Origin: Datisca glomerata
Taxonomy: Eukaryota > Streptophyta > Magnoliopsida > Cucurbitales > Datiscaceae
Direction: 5' to 3'
Assembly: GCA_003255025.1 (NCBI GenBank)
Contig: QANY01013250.1
Coordinates: forward strand, 1,426,001 to 1,490,000
DNA length: 64,000 nt
Position numbers and translations under genes: made by a program. Every line of letters begins with the position of its first letter. Position 1 is the first letter of the stretch. A model generated the notes under the pieces. That model worked only from the letters and a program-made list of their open reading frames with translations, was not told the origin of the DNA and ran no database searches. Positions 40,166 through 50,631 of the stretch are shown here, piece after piece.

Positions 40166-41414
40166 CGTCACATATCATAGAAGAGCTGATCCTTAGAGAC
40201 TAATAGGATATGTAGGACATTGTTAGAAAATGTAACATGTTCTATTTTCCCATATAAGTAGATTAGTTCAAAAAGGAACTTATAAGACAGTAATCCTAAA
40301 TGAGGAGAAAATGAGATCTCTTATTAGATAATTGTCGATGAGTATAAAATATTTGTCATCTGTTACACTGAGGTGGACAGCCGAAGGCAGCCGAGCTTCT
40401 GTTTCTTGAGCGCATGGCCCTTCATTCTTTGTTGGAGCGTCTCCTTGTCTGAGCCTCATCCTTGCATCAATCGCAGGATCCTTTGAGCTTCACATTTTGC
40501 TCAGGGATAAGCGTTGGTTTATCTTCAAGTTCCTCCCAAGGGATATTCCTCGAGCAGTGCGTCGGTTACCGGCTACTTCACTCCTGTGAGTTCGTCTGCT
40601 TCATGTTGGAGCTTAAGAGAGACATGCTTGCATGCCTCACTAGTAAAGCTTGATCTTTTTTAAAGCTGAAGTAAGGGGTCTTATGACCGTCCTCATCCTC
40701 TCACTGGGGCTTCACGTACTCACTCGGCTCGTGAGCCCGTGTATCAATTTTGGCTTGACCCTCGTCCTTCCGTTTCACCCAAGGTGGGATGTAGGGTCCG
40801 GGAGCTGCCTAGCCTAAATCTGAATTTCATCAGTGGTGAAGGATTGGTGTGGGCTCTATATTTTAACTAGGAATATTCCAGACCTGTTTACCCATATAAC
40901 TCAGTTTTTCTTAGTATGTGCTGGAGCTTTGTAAAATTGTTGGTGGCAAAAAAAGAGGGCACCAAGGAGTAGAGGCCTCACCAATATTTTCCTCCTTTAG
41001 GGGCCTCCACCTTCGTTTGCTCTCCAACGGCTTTGTTCTCCTCCTTCATCTTCTGGGGATGACCCCAACCAGAACCTTACAAAGGGAGAGCTTGGTCCCT
41101 CCCCGCCTGATTTCATTTTGGTCCCAGTTTTCTCAAGCGGTGGCATTTCTCCGGCTAGCCTTTGGGTCGCAGGGGAGGACCATTTCTGTGCAAGAGATCA
41201 CTATGACTTGGGCGGTGACTAGCGTGTTTTCCTCCGTTTAATAGTTACCTCGAAGATTGCATCCATCATTTCTTCCCTCTTTCACCGTATAATCATCTTC
41301 TTTTATTGGAGAGAAAGGGTTTTAAGTGCTTTAAACATGGCTTCATAGTTGTTCCCCCCGACGGTGCCAACTATTTTAGCTAAAAATTTCCACAATACAG
41401 ATGTCAGTCTCTCG
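40166..41414. other. Internal DNA of the Tat-like element next to its 5' LTR
   Basis: No recognised domain. The minus strand of 40918-41340 has moderately open frames but they contain stops and I cannot match them to gag. The Tat-type leader GTTGGCACCGTCGGG (minus) lies at about 41368-41385. Confidence 0.45.
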
Positions 41415-42106
41415 TGTTATGTGAGGGGGTCCTCCTGACCGGAGGAATATGCTAGAATGATATTATACAAATTCTTTCCTTTTCTGGGTGGATGTACTTT
41501 TCCCCCTCACTGGATCTCCTCACGACCTCGACGTGTACAAAATACAGACAAAGATTCATAAAGGCGAAGAACCGGGGAGTGGTTGCCCCGCCTAAGGACC
41601 TCTAATGCCTAAGTCAGTAGATGGTCGATATTCTGACATAAAAGGGGAGAATGAACATACCTCTTCTTTTGATTGACATATGTATTTATAGCTGAGTCCT
41701 CGAGTGGGAGGAAGCGTGTCGAAGAAGCCTCTCGGAGGCGTGCTGGGGAAGTTTCGAGGGGCATGAAGCCTGTCTTGACCGTCCTCAATTGGACATGGGT
41801 AATAATGGTTGATGTTCCTTTGAGTTGACATTTCAGAGGCCAATCTGACATTCTGTCATGGCGATTGGACCTGTTGGGTACTACTTTTAGTGGATGATGA
41901 TGAGTTTAAGCCTGGGGTTATCCGAGCTTTCTTTGTGCATCTTATTCCTGCTCTTGCATGAGCTCGAGCCTGTATAACCTGCACTCCCTTAAGACCAACC
42001 AAGTGAGGTCAGTTATTCTCCTCTGAAACTTTCCTCCTTCATGAGCTCCTAAATATGGCATAACACGTGTCTTACATCATTGGCGACTAAGAAAACCCTC
42101 ATAACA
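41415..42106 (-). repeat. 5' LTR of the Tat-like element
   Basis: 692 bp, inverted ends TGTTATG and CATAACA. It includes about 45 bp (near 41772-41820) that the other LTR lacks. It preserves the uninterrupted version of the site where the gypsy element entered the other LTR. Confidence 0.85.
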
Positions 42107-43242
42107 GTACCTTTACCATAAAAATTTAAATGTTGACGTTTGGTACCCAAATAATTTTGAGTTCTTGAGGGTTAGTGTTGTAGAGAGTCCATTTGTTTCT
42201 TTCATGAAAACTAGTTTTCTTTTTATGAAAGCATGAATAACTTTTGTAACATTTGACCCCACAATAGGATGTTGTGTTGGTTTAAAAAAAATTTGTGATA
42301 TTTTTGCATTTGAAGAGGTTGATATCCTAATCCTCTTTTATCGAAAGCATTCCTTTGATTACCAAAAAATTTGTCAACATTATTTTTACCATTTGTAAAT
42401 TTAAAAATTATTGAATTTAGTCATTTTCAAATCCTCATTTTTCAAATCCTCATTTTCTTCTTGAAGTTTTGAAAAACCATTTTCATAATTTTGTTCTTTA
42501 AGCGAAGTTTTTCAAATTCACCATAAACTCTTCAAAAGCATTTTCAAGTTCTTCAGAACTAGGTTTATCATTTAAAGTTAGCTTAGAAGAACTTATCTCA
42601 TCTTCTAGTGCCACGAAAGATCTTTTTATAACTTCCTCTTCTTCACCATCGAAGTCATTTTCATTTAACCTCATTTAATATGTCATCAATAAGCAAATAA
42701 ATTCTTCAAGGGGATTTCAAGCCATTAATAATAAATCATCAGTGAAACGAGTCTTACCGAGAGATTCCAAGTCATCAATAATATCAGTGAAATGAGTAAA
42801 CATATCATGCACGGATTCGTCATGCTTCATTTTAAATAATTCATAACTATGAACAAGTATGCTAATTTTAGATTCTTTAACTTGGTTTGTGCCTTTGTAT
42901 GTGACTTCTCTAACATGTGCCATATAAATTTAGCAGATTCACATGTATAAATTCTATTAAATTTATTTTTATCAAGAGCACCAAACAAAACATTCATCGC
43001 CTTAGTATTTAAAGAATTTTTTTATCATCAGCATTCCATTCACTGCTTGATTTGATAATATTTTTACCATCTACAGTTTTGAATGGCATGTGAGCTCCAT
43101 TTTCAACATCCCATAAATCGTAATCAATCGATTGAATATAAATCATCATTCTCGCTTTCCAATAAGTATAATCATTACCATTGAAAAGCGGAGGTCTAAT
43201 GGTATATTGACCTTTAATAAAAGAACCACTCATGGATGCCAT
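42107..43242 (-). pseudogene. Copia-1 gag remnant
   Basis: Minus-strand frames carry copia gag features: GSFIKGQYTIRPPLFNGND with YTYWKARMMIYIQS (43242-43009; the usual PPxFxGxNYxxWK pattern), and KISILVHSYELFKMKHDESV with MFTHFTDIIDDLESLGK (42923-42717). Gag forms the cytoplasmic particle. The frame breaks between the two parts, and the zinc-knuckle region lies at the junction with the nested element near 42110-42480. Confidence 0.85.
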
Positions 43243-43279
43243 AACTCAATATGATTAAGTCTTTTGTATAGAATATCAA

Positions 43280-43293
43280 ACTTTGATACCAAT
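43280..43293 (-). promoter_or_regulatory. Primer binding site of Copia-1
   Basis: Minus-strand ATTGGTATCAAAGT directly follows the 5' LTR; TTGGTATCA matches the usual copia tRNA-Met primer site, with later changes. Confidence 0.7.
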
Positions 43294-44336
43294 TATAGGA
43301 TCAATATGACAACCCTAGAAGGGGGTGAATTGGTTGATCGTGTTCAAATTAAAATTATTTTACACTTAAGTGGAAAATGAATATTTAAGAATGAAATTCA
43401 ATATCCAGTTCAACGCTCGAAAATGTAAATAAGTAATAGATAAAATTATTAAGTAAATAATGCTTGCGATAATATCAATGCAGAAATATAAAGCAAGCAC
43501 ATAAAATAAATTGCAGAAACTTAAAGTGAGAAAATTAAGTGCGAGAAATTGAAGTGCAAAAAATGAGTGTGGAAGATAAAATAACACAAAATAAAAAGAG
43601 AAGAAGGAGAAGAAGATAGGCACACCATATTTTTGCGTGGTTCGGGAAATCTTATCCCTTCGTCCACGCTCCAAGGTCCCTCTTAAAAATTTTAATCCCA
43701 CGATTTTTTTAAAGGTGAAGATCAAACCTTGCAAACCCAATTGATTTATGAGTGTCAATTAAATCTCACAATGCTAAGTATTTCGAGATTAAGCTATCTC
43801 TTACAATAATTCTCTCAAAAGAGTAGAATCTCTAATCTAAGTTCACAAAAAAAAATTATCTTGCCGACTTAAGAAATTTGCAAGTATAAATTTCAAAATA
43901 TTAAAAGAGATTTAAGATAGTATTTGTAGAGATTTAGGAGCAAGTCTCTACACTATAATTGTATTTTGTGAGAAATGAGGTGTATTTATGGAAGAGATGG
44001 ATGTTAGGGTTTAGGAGAGAAAATTTCAAATTTTGAATTGAGACAAAATAAAGGACACTCCATCTTTAATAAGGAGGACAAAATATCATTAACCTTAAAA
44101 GACAAAGAATACTCCCACTCAAAATAACACAATATGGCTAAAAATTATTTGGGTAAACTCCATATCTCTTTTATCTACTTAAAATTGAAACTTACTTTGT
44201 TTGTGATTTGTCATTATCTATGTCTCATGTATTTTATCTATTGTGCAAGAGTTATATGATTTTTGGTGTCTAAGCTTTTAAGGATGGAGGCCTAAAGGAT
44301 ATGTATCTCTAAATAAATTGAGTTTTGATAAATGCA
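43294..44336 (-). repeat. 5' LTR of Copia-1
   Basis: About 1.04 kb; its family is confirmed by the solo LTR at 37463-38475. The outer end near 44336 is less certain because the first 15 bases differ from the solo copy. It ends next to the primer site at 43293. Confidence 0.75.
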
Positions 44337-44600
44337 AATAAAATGAGTAAACTCCTAATAAAAATTACATGAGAGTAAATATCTTCATGATCTTTAACCT
44401 TCATGTTTTATGAGCTCCTATGAAAATCAATATTTTCACGATCTTCATTTCGCATGCCTTATGGTAATTTTCAATAATCTATGCATAGTTGATTAATTTA
44501 ATTAGTAACTTCAATGTTTTATTATCATCAAAAGCTATCTTATAGAGATATATGGCTAACAATTGTAGAATCACTCAATTAACACGTTTAATTCGATCTT
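44337..44600. other. Unassigned DNA between Copia-1 and Tat-1
   Basis: AT-rich, no feature recognised. May be host sequence or an eroded part of either element. Confidence 0.4.
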
Positions 44601-44610
44601 TCACTAAAGA

Positions 44611-44760
44611 GTAATTCAAGATGCTTTGTTTGAGCAAGGGGAGCTCATGGCCTATAGTGCGAGCTACATGGATGCAATGGAAAACCGTCCTCCCAAACAA
44701 CCCCTTGTTCCAGAAGTTGAGGACTTTATGAGTGCTTCAATAGAAGATGCTCATGCTTAA
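44611..44760 (+). pseudogene. 3' end of a Tat antisense frame
   Basis: Fifty codons on the plus strand read QDALFEQGELMAYSASYMDA and end SIEDAHA with a stop. The AYSASYMDA part resembles AYSAGYRDG at 63338 in the antisense frame of Tat-2, so both are probably C-terminal ends of the same family. Everything upstream is missing, apparently removed at or before the Copia-1 boundary. Not functional. Confidence 0.55.
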
Positions 44761-45068
44761 GTCTCACCGTCTGCTGCCATTCCTATTCTTGCTTCTTGCA
44801 CCCGAGGGGGTTCCTGAAGTTATTATAATCTAGGCTTCTTTCTTTTTGCTTTCCTTGTCTCTTTTTCTTTTTCATTTTAAGTTTTCCTTATAATCAATGA
44901 AAAATGTGTTTTGTTTTGCAATCTTAGTTGATCCTTTATTAAGTAGATTTTTCTCCTCTGCATTTTCGAATCTTTTCCTTTTCAGACTCTCTTATTTTTT
45001 ATTTTCCTTTCAGAACTTCCTTCCTTTTTAGTTTCCTTTAAAGGGTAGTGCTGCATACACCATTCCTC

Positions 45069-45425
45069 ATGGACTTAAGCTCACAGTGAGCTTAGGGGTC
45101 CATTTTCATTTCCTTTAGGAAGTATAAGCTTGCATGGACATAAGCTCTTGGTGAGCTCATGGGCCTATTTCCATTTTTTATAGACATAAGCTCTTAGTGA
45201 GCTCAGATGCCCGTTTCCATTTCTTTAGAAAGCAGAAGCTTTCATGGACATAAGCATTTAGTGAGCTCAGGACACCGTTTCTATTTCCTTTAAAAAGTAT
45301 AAGCTTTCATGGACATAAGCTATTGACGAGCACAAGAGCCCGTTTCCATTTTCTTTAGAAAGAAAAAGCTTTCATGGACATAAGTTCTTGGTGAGCTCAG
45401 GGTCCTATTTTCATTTTTTAAAGAG
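45069..45425. repeat. Tandem array, unit about 64 bp, six copies
   Basis: Units contain CATGGACATAAGCTCTTGGT followed by GAGCTCAGGG and CCGTTTCCATTTCTTTAGAA. One unit is about 47 bp. In each, AAGCTC and GAGCTC form a short hairpin-like inverted pair. It lies between the integrase end and the antisense frame of Tat-1. Confidence 0.85.
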
Positions 45426-45539
45426 ATAAGCAATATCGGCTTTTACGTGAAAAACCCTTAATGGGAAAAACCACGGGTCTAAATGTTTTTATTATTTAAA
45501 GATAATTACACATAATATTTACGTAAATGTAAAGCATTC

Positions 45540-48500
45540 CAAGGTTTGGGCAAGTCATTCCCCTCCTTCGTCATTGGGTAATAAGATCCATTTCCTATAG
45601 TCGTTTTGATTAAGAAGGGTCCTTCCCAATTTTCCTTTATTTGACTGAAAAATCCTTTTGAGCACAAGATCTCCTACTTGAAACTGCCGTCCACTAACTC
45701 TTTTCTCGAAATATCTCCTCCTTTTTTTATTGTAATTAGTCATCCTTACTAGAGCGGCTTCTCTTTTCTCTTAAGGAAAGTCCAGGTTTTTAGTAATCTG
45801 TTTAACGTTGGTAACTTCGTTCATTTCTGATCTAACAGTGGAACATCCAATTTCCACTAGTATGACAGCTTCTGCTCCAAATGTTAAAGCAAAAAGGTAT
45901 TTGTCCATTCGACTCTCGCGGTGTTGTGCGATATGCCCAAAAAACTGATGGCAACTCTTTAACTCACTTCCCTTTGGCAGCTTCTAGTCATTTTTCAGAT
46001 TTTCAATCATCGTTCTATTTTACCTTTCTGCCTGCCCGTTTCCCTGTGGGTAGTACGAAGTTGAAAGTCTATTCTTTATCTGAAGTTCATTGCAAAAACT
46101 TTTCACCCGACTTCTAGTGAATTGAAACCCATTATCCAAAATAAGTACTTTATGGATCCCGTACCTGCACACGATATTTTTTCATAAGAACTGCCTTACC
46201 TCTTCTTCTCGCACTCCCGCTAACGCTTCCACTTCTATCCACTTTGTAAAGTAGTCGGTTGCCACTAGTAAGAATCTTTTCTGAGTAGGAGCCATTGGCA
46301 GTGGGCCAACTACATCAATTCCCCATTGCATAAACGATCATGGGCTCAATAGTGTTTATAATGCCCCGGGAGCCATTTTGGGATGGGAGAGTACCGTTGG
46401 CATTTTTTGCACTCCTTCACGAAGGACTTTGCTTCCTCCTTCATTTTTGGCTTATAGTACCCTTCGTTTAGTAACTTGTTGGCTAGAGTCATCCTCCTAG
46501 AGTGATTCCCACAGATTCCCTCATGTACTTCGATCATTATGTATTGGGCTTCCTTTGGGGAAATACATTTAAGGTATGGACCCGAAATTGATCATCTATA
46601 CAGCTCCCCCTCGATCATGGTGTACCTAGCACTTTACTGTTGGAGTTTTTGAGCTTCCATTCTATTTACTGGGAGCTTTTGATTGAGTAGGTACTGCACT
46701 ATATTCCTCCTCCAATCATTTACATTGTGACTTCCTCTTGAACATACATATTTATGCTTGGTTCACTCAAATACTCCACAGTCACTGTTCTTCTGAACAG
46801 AATTTGGCTAATGCATCTGCCCCTAAATTTTCTGCTCTGGGTATTTGCTTAATGTCATGGTCTTTGAACAACTAAAGTAGTTCCTTACCATCTGGCTCTC
46901 TTTTGCGTTGTATTTTCCTGCGATTTGGTTAGAAACTAACATTGAATCGCAAAATATTTTTACTCTAGTTACCTTGAACTCAATTATAAGGCGCATCCCA
47001 GCTAACAATGCTTTGAATTTTGCTTCATTGTTTGACGCCTGAAAACCAAACGACAAAGCTTGTTCGAAAGTTTCTCCATACAGAGTCTAGACTACCACCC
47101 ATGCTCTGACTCCATTGTAAATTGACTCCCCGTCTATGAATAGAGTCCAAGCGTCTTTTCCTTTCTCCTCCGTCTCGTTGAAACGTGTTTTTTATCATCG
47201 TACGTAAATTCTGCAATGAACTCTGCCAGGACTTGAGCTTTTATGGCGGTACGAGGATCATGCCAGATGTCATATTCCCCAAGATCTATTACCAACTTTG
47301 TAAGTCCCCCAGATATCTCAGACGCGTGTAGTGAACTCTTTATTGGAATTTCTGTCACCACATTTATGGTGTGCTCCTGAAAATAGTGTCTGAGCTTCCT
47401 TGCAGCAACCATCAAGGCAAGCACCAGTTTCTCCATTTTTTCGTGTCTAGCCTCTGCAGTTGCAAAGCTTTCATTCACAAAGTAAACGGGTTTTTGACAC
47501 CCTTCTTCTGTTCTGGTGAGCGCTGAACTTACTACGGTTTCTGACACTGCGAAATAAAGGGATAGTTTTTCTCCTGGTAAGGGCTTTGACAGAGTGGTGT
47601 TTTAATTTTCTGTAAAAAATCTTCACACTCTTCATCCCAATACTATCGAGAATTATTCTTCAGCTTGGTGAAGAACAGTTTGCACTTGTCTGTTGACCTT
47701 GACAAGAATCTATTTAAAGCCGCTAACTTTCCTGTCAAGCTTTGAATCTTCTTTTTTGTCAGTGGTGATTTCACATCCATGATTGCTTTTATCTAATCTA
47801 GATGGATTTCGATTCCCTGCTGTTCACTAGATGACTTCAGAAATTTTCCCGCTGCCACTACAAAAGTACATTTTTCCAGATTCAGGTTCATATTGCTTCT
47901 TTTCTAGGGTATAGAATGCTTCTTCATTGTTTAACTTTCTCTTCCTCGCTCTTAAGAATAGGGAGATTGTCCTTTATGGAATCAAGTGCCGACACCGTGC
48001 AACATCTGGCAGATGCTTGATCCCCCAATATGATCTATACTCCCTCTGGCGATGGATACTTCTATGTCTGGTAGTAAGTCGACGGAACAACACTCATCTT
48101 GTGAATCCACGTTCTTCCTAGGATCGCATGATGGGGAGACCGTGCCTCAATGACCACAAAATCAGTGATGTGGTTAAATGGGTCAGCCCATACCAGGAGT
48201 GACAAAATTCCTTCAGAATATGATATTGTTCCATTGAAACCTATGAATGGATGTCTTGGTCCGTGTAGCTTCTGAGCATCTATTGCCATCTTCTCAAGCG
48301 TTGAACAGTGGAGTATGTTCACAGCACTTCTGTCATCAATCAACACTCTCCAAAGAAAACAATTCCCAATCTGAATGGTTATCGCAAGTGTATTTGTGCC
48401 CATCATGTTCATTGCCTTCTTCATAAAAATAATCGGCACGCTTCCAATTGCTCTCTTTCGATCATTTTTTACTTCGAGGGTGTGATTTATGCAGTAGATT

Positions 48501-48565
48501 TTTCTTTCCTTCCTAGTTGTTCCTTCTGATTTTGTCAAGGTGATAATGGTGTCCACTATTCTCAA
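45540..48565 (-). pseudogene. Tat-1 polyprotein remnant: protease, reverse transcriptase end, RNase H, integrase
   Basis: Readable minus-strand parts are a retropepsin region (48565-48062) with VLIDDRSAVNILH where the family has D-S/T/N-G-S, and HAILGRTWIHKM; the end of reverse transcriptase with NLEKCTF (47870) and SLTGKLAALNRFLSRS; RNase H (47547-47134 and 47056-46823) with YFVNESF and FGFQASNNEAKFKALLAGM; the integrase zinc domain IHEGICGNH-like region (46537-46346) ending KECKKCQRYSP; and an integrase tail with QVGDLVLKRIFQ (45743-45555). The reverse transcriptase catalytic core is absent: the sequence passes from the protease end to the polymerase end within about 200 bp. Not functional. 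Confidence 0.85.
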
Positions 48566-48675
48566 TGGTTCTTTATCCCTAGGGCGCCGCTGCTTCTCAT
48601 CCTTCGTTGGTTGATCCCGTCTTAGGACAACATTCTTGAAATGTCCCTTTTGGATGAGCTTTTTAGCGTAGTCTT

Positions 48676-50035
48676 TTAGTTGGTAGCAATCCGGGTTTCA
48701 TGACCAGCACTCTGATGGAAGTGACAATATTTATCTTTATCCCTTGGCTCTAGTTGCTTTGTAATGGGATGGGGCCGTTTCAACCAAGGTTCATCCTTGA
48801 TAATTTTAAGAAATTGATTTATTGGGATAGTCAATGGGGTATATATTATGTCCTTGGGGTGAATTCCTCTAGCTAGTCTTAGCCATTTCCTGAAGTCACC
48901 TTGCTTCTCATCTTCATTCTTTTCAGAATGTTCTGATCTACACTTTCCCATTCTCATGCTACTGTCATCCTTGTGATGCACAAGATTCCGTTGCTCAGTC
49001 AACTTTTGAATGCTCTTCTTTTCTTCCTCTAGGGCTATGTACGCATGTGCTCAGAGGAAGGTTTCTGCCATGGTGAGAGGATTATTCTTGGAAAGAGCTT
49101 CAAATAGTTGAGATCTAGGCCACACGTGAATGCCAATCTAGCCACACGATCATCACAGTTTTCCACCTTGGTCATTTCATCTTTGAAACGATGTGCGTAC
49201 TCTCGCAATGATTCTCCTTTCTTAATCGTAATCATCATGAGGTGTTCTGAATCTTCTATAATCATTTGGTAGGTTGAGTACTGCCCTAAAAAATAGAAGA
49301 CATTCTAGTAAAATTATCAATTGAGCAAGGGGTAAATCGTGGTACCACTTTAGCGTATTCCCGTCTAGGCTTGCTGGGAACATTCAACACATCAGTTCAT
49401 TCTGACGCTGATGAAGTGCCATCACTTGCTTGAAAAGGTGTAGGTGATCAATATGATCTAACTTCCCTCCGTAACATTTAAACTTGGGGGCCATAAATTT
49501 CTTCGGTATCAGAGCAAATAGGATTTCTGGGAATAGTGGAGAGCGAGTTAAAGTTTCCAGATCTGCTACTCTGCTCTCTCCTAGTTTCCTCATCTCGAGC
49601 ATATTCTGCTCCAACATACTTTCTACTGCCCGCTCTGTAACTGGCTGGACGGGTTGGTTCTTATCGGTGATTCCTTTCCCTTTATCACGTGAAGTGGCTT
49701 CAGAGTTTCCGTGGCAGGCGTTGTGGCTGGCTACAGCTACATCTGCTCTCTTTACTCCTGATTCTGATTTCATGCTTCACGCTCCTGTGCCACAGTATTC
49801 TGGCTGACTTCCACTCTCGTTTTTGCAATTTCCCGTTTCAATATGGTAATCTACACAGGAGATTGAAATGCTTTCCGTAGTGCTTCACTGTTGTGGTTCT
49901 CCATTCCTTGCATCCCACTATGGTCTGAATCATGTTGTGCACTCCCTTTAGGCGTGCGGGTTGATTCGGGGGATTGGTAGTAGGGTTGGGGTCATTTGTA
50001 GCTTCCCGGGCAGCATGTGATCTAGTGCGAGACAT
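48676..50035 (-). pseudogene. Tat-1 gag remnant
   Basis: Minus-strand pieces starting MSRTRSHAAREATNDPNPTT (50035), then SPLFPEILFALIPKKFMAPK (about 49600), TIKKGESLREYAHRFKDEM (49223; typical of plant gypsy gag) and CHFHQSAGHETR (48727; zinc-knuckle region, C-x2-H type and incomplete). Frames are shifted several times. Gag would form the particle. Confidence 0.8.
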
Positions 50036-50075
50036 CTTCAGTTATCTTCTTGGGTAAAAACTCTCAGGCTCTCAG

Positions 50076-50128
50076 TGAAAACACCAAAATATAAAAGAAA
50101 AGTTTCCTCACACTCAAAAGATAAGAAT

Positions 50129-50178
<50 letters not shown>

Positions 50179-50622
50179 AGAAACACATATATGGTTACTT
50201 TTGTTTGCCTTCAATGAATTGATTTACAATTGGCCTATATTTATAGGCTCTTGATTAGTTACAAGATTTAGCTAAATCCCTCTAAACCCAAGGAATCAAC
50301 ATAATATACCTCATAGATTAAGCTTATCACATCAGACTAGGTTTATCTAATCTAACAATTGCTCACATCTGAACCGTCAGATGGGACATGATGGGGTCAA
50401 CGGTTGAGATGGGTTTTTCTGCTCGACCACGATGGCAATCCATTCTTCTCGCTTCTAATTGGTCATGCTTGCTTATTTGGCTTCTTAGATGATTTTTTAC
50501 TTGTACAAGTATGATGTAACATTTAAATTATAATCACTTTTTGAATTGAATGTCTATATTTAGTTTTGATGTAATATTTGAATATTTGAATTATATGCAC
50601 TTGACCAAGACTCTCATTTTCA
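50076..50622 (-). repeat. 5' LTR of Tat-1 (ends inferred)
   Basis: 547 bp bounded by TGAAAACACC and CTCATTTTCA, which form short inverted ends TGAAAA/TTTTCA. It lies just upstream of the gag start on the minus strand. No second copy in the window confirms the ends. Confidence 0.5.
50133..50172. repeat. (AG)n microsatellite
   Basis: About 20 AG units inside the presumed Tat-1 LTR. Confidence 0.95.
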
Positions 50623-50631
50623 GGATAATAA

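Larger units (their letters stand above)
28734..42106 (-). mobile_element. Large non-coding LTR element (Tat-like LARD) inserted in Copia-1
   Basis: Two related LTRs bound it: 28734-29228 plus 36234-36377 (one LTR split by a gypsy insertion), and 41415-42106. The latter starts TGTTATGTGAGG and ends CATAACA, inverted ends of seven bases. Just inside the right LTR, on the minus strand, GTTGGCACCGTCGGGGGGAA resembles the Tat-lineage sequence TTGGCGCCGTCTGTGGGAA, which sets the orientation as minus. A purine tract (GGGGGAAAC, minus) abuts the left LTR. The inside has no retrotransposon coding domain that I recognise, but has two tandem arrays and a solo LTR. A matching target duplication was not found. 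Confidence 0.72.
23600..44336 (-). mobile_element. Copia-1: decayed Ty1/copia element split by nested insertions
   Basis: On the minus strand the order is 5' LTR (43294-44336), primer site, gag (43242-42107), then, after a nested Tat-like element (28734-42106), protease, integrase, reverse transcriptase and RNase H down to about 23800. A solo LTR (25807-27678) interrupts the integrase. A purine tract resembling the usual GGGGGAGA lies near 23599-23625, but no 3' LTR matching the 5' LTR follows, so the gene-proximal end is deleted or rearranged. The coding parts contain many stops and frameshifts. Confidence 0.8.
44601..50622 (-). mobile_element. Tat-1: deleted Ty3/gypsy Tat-type element
   Basis: Minus-strand order is 5' LTR (50076-50622), gag (50035-48676), protease (48565-48062), end of reverse transcriptase and RNase H (about 47870-46823), integrase (46537-45555), a 64-bp tandem array, and the 3' end of a plus-strand antisense frame (44611-44760). 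The 3' LTR is not seen. The polymerase core is deleted and frames are broken. Limits at the left are uncertain. Confidence 0.78.
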
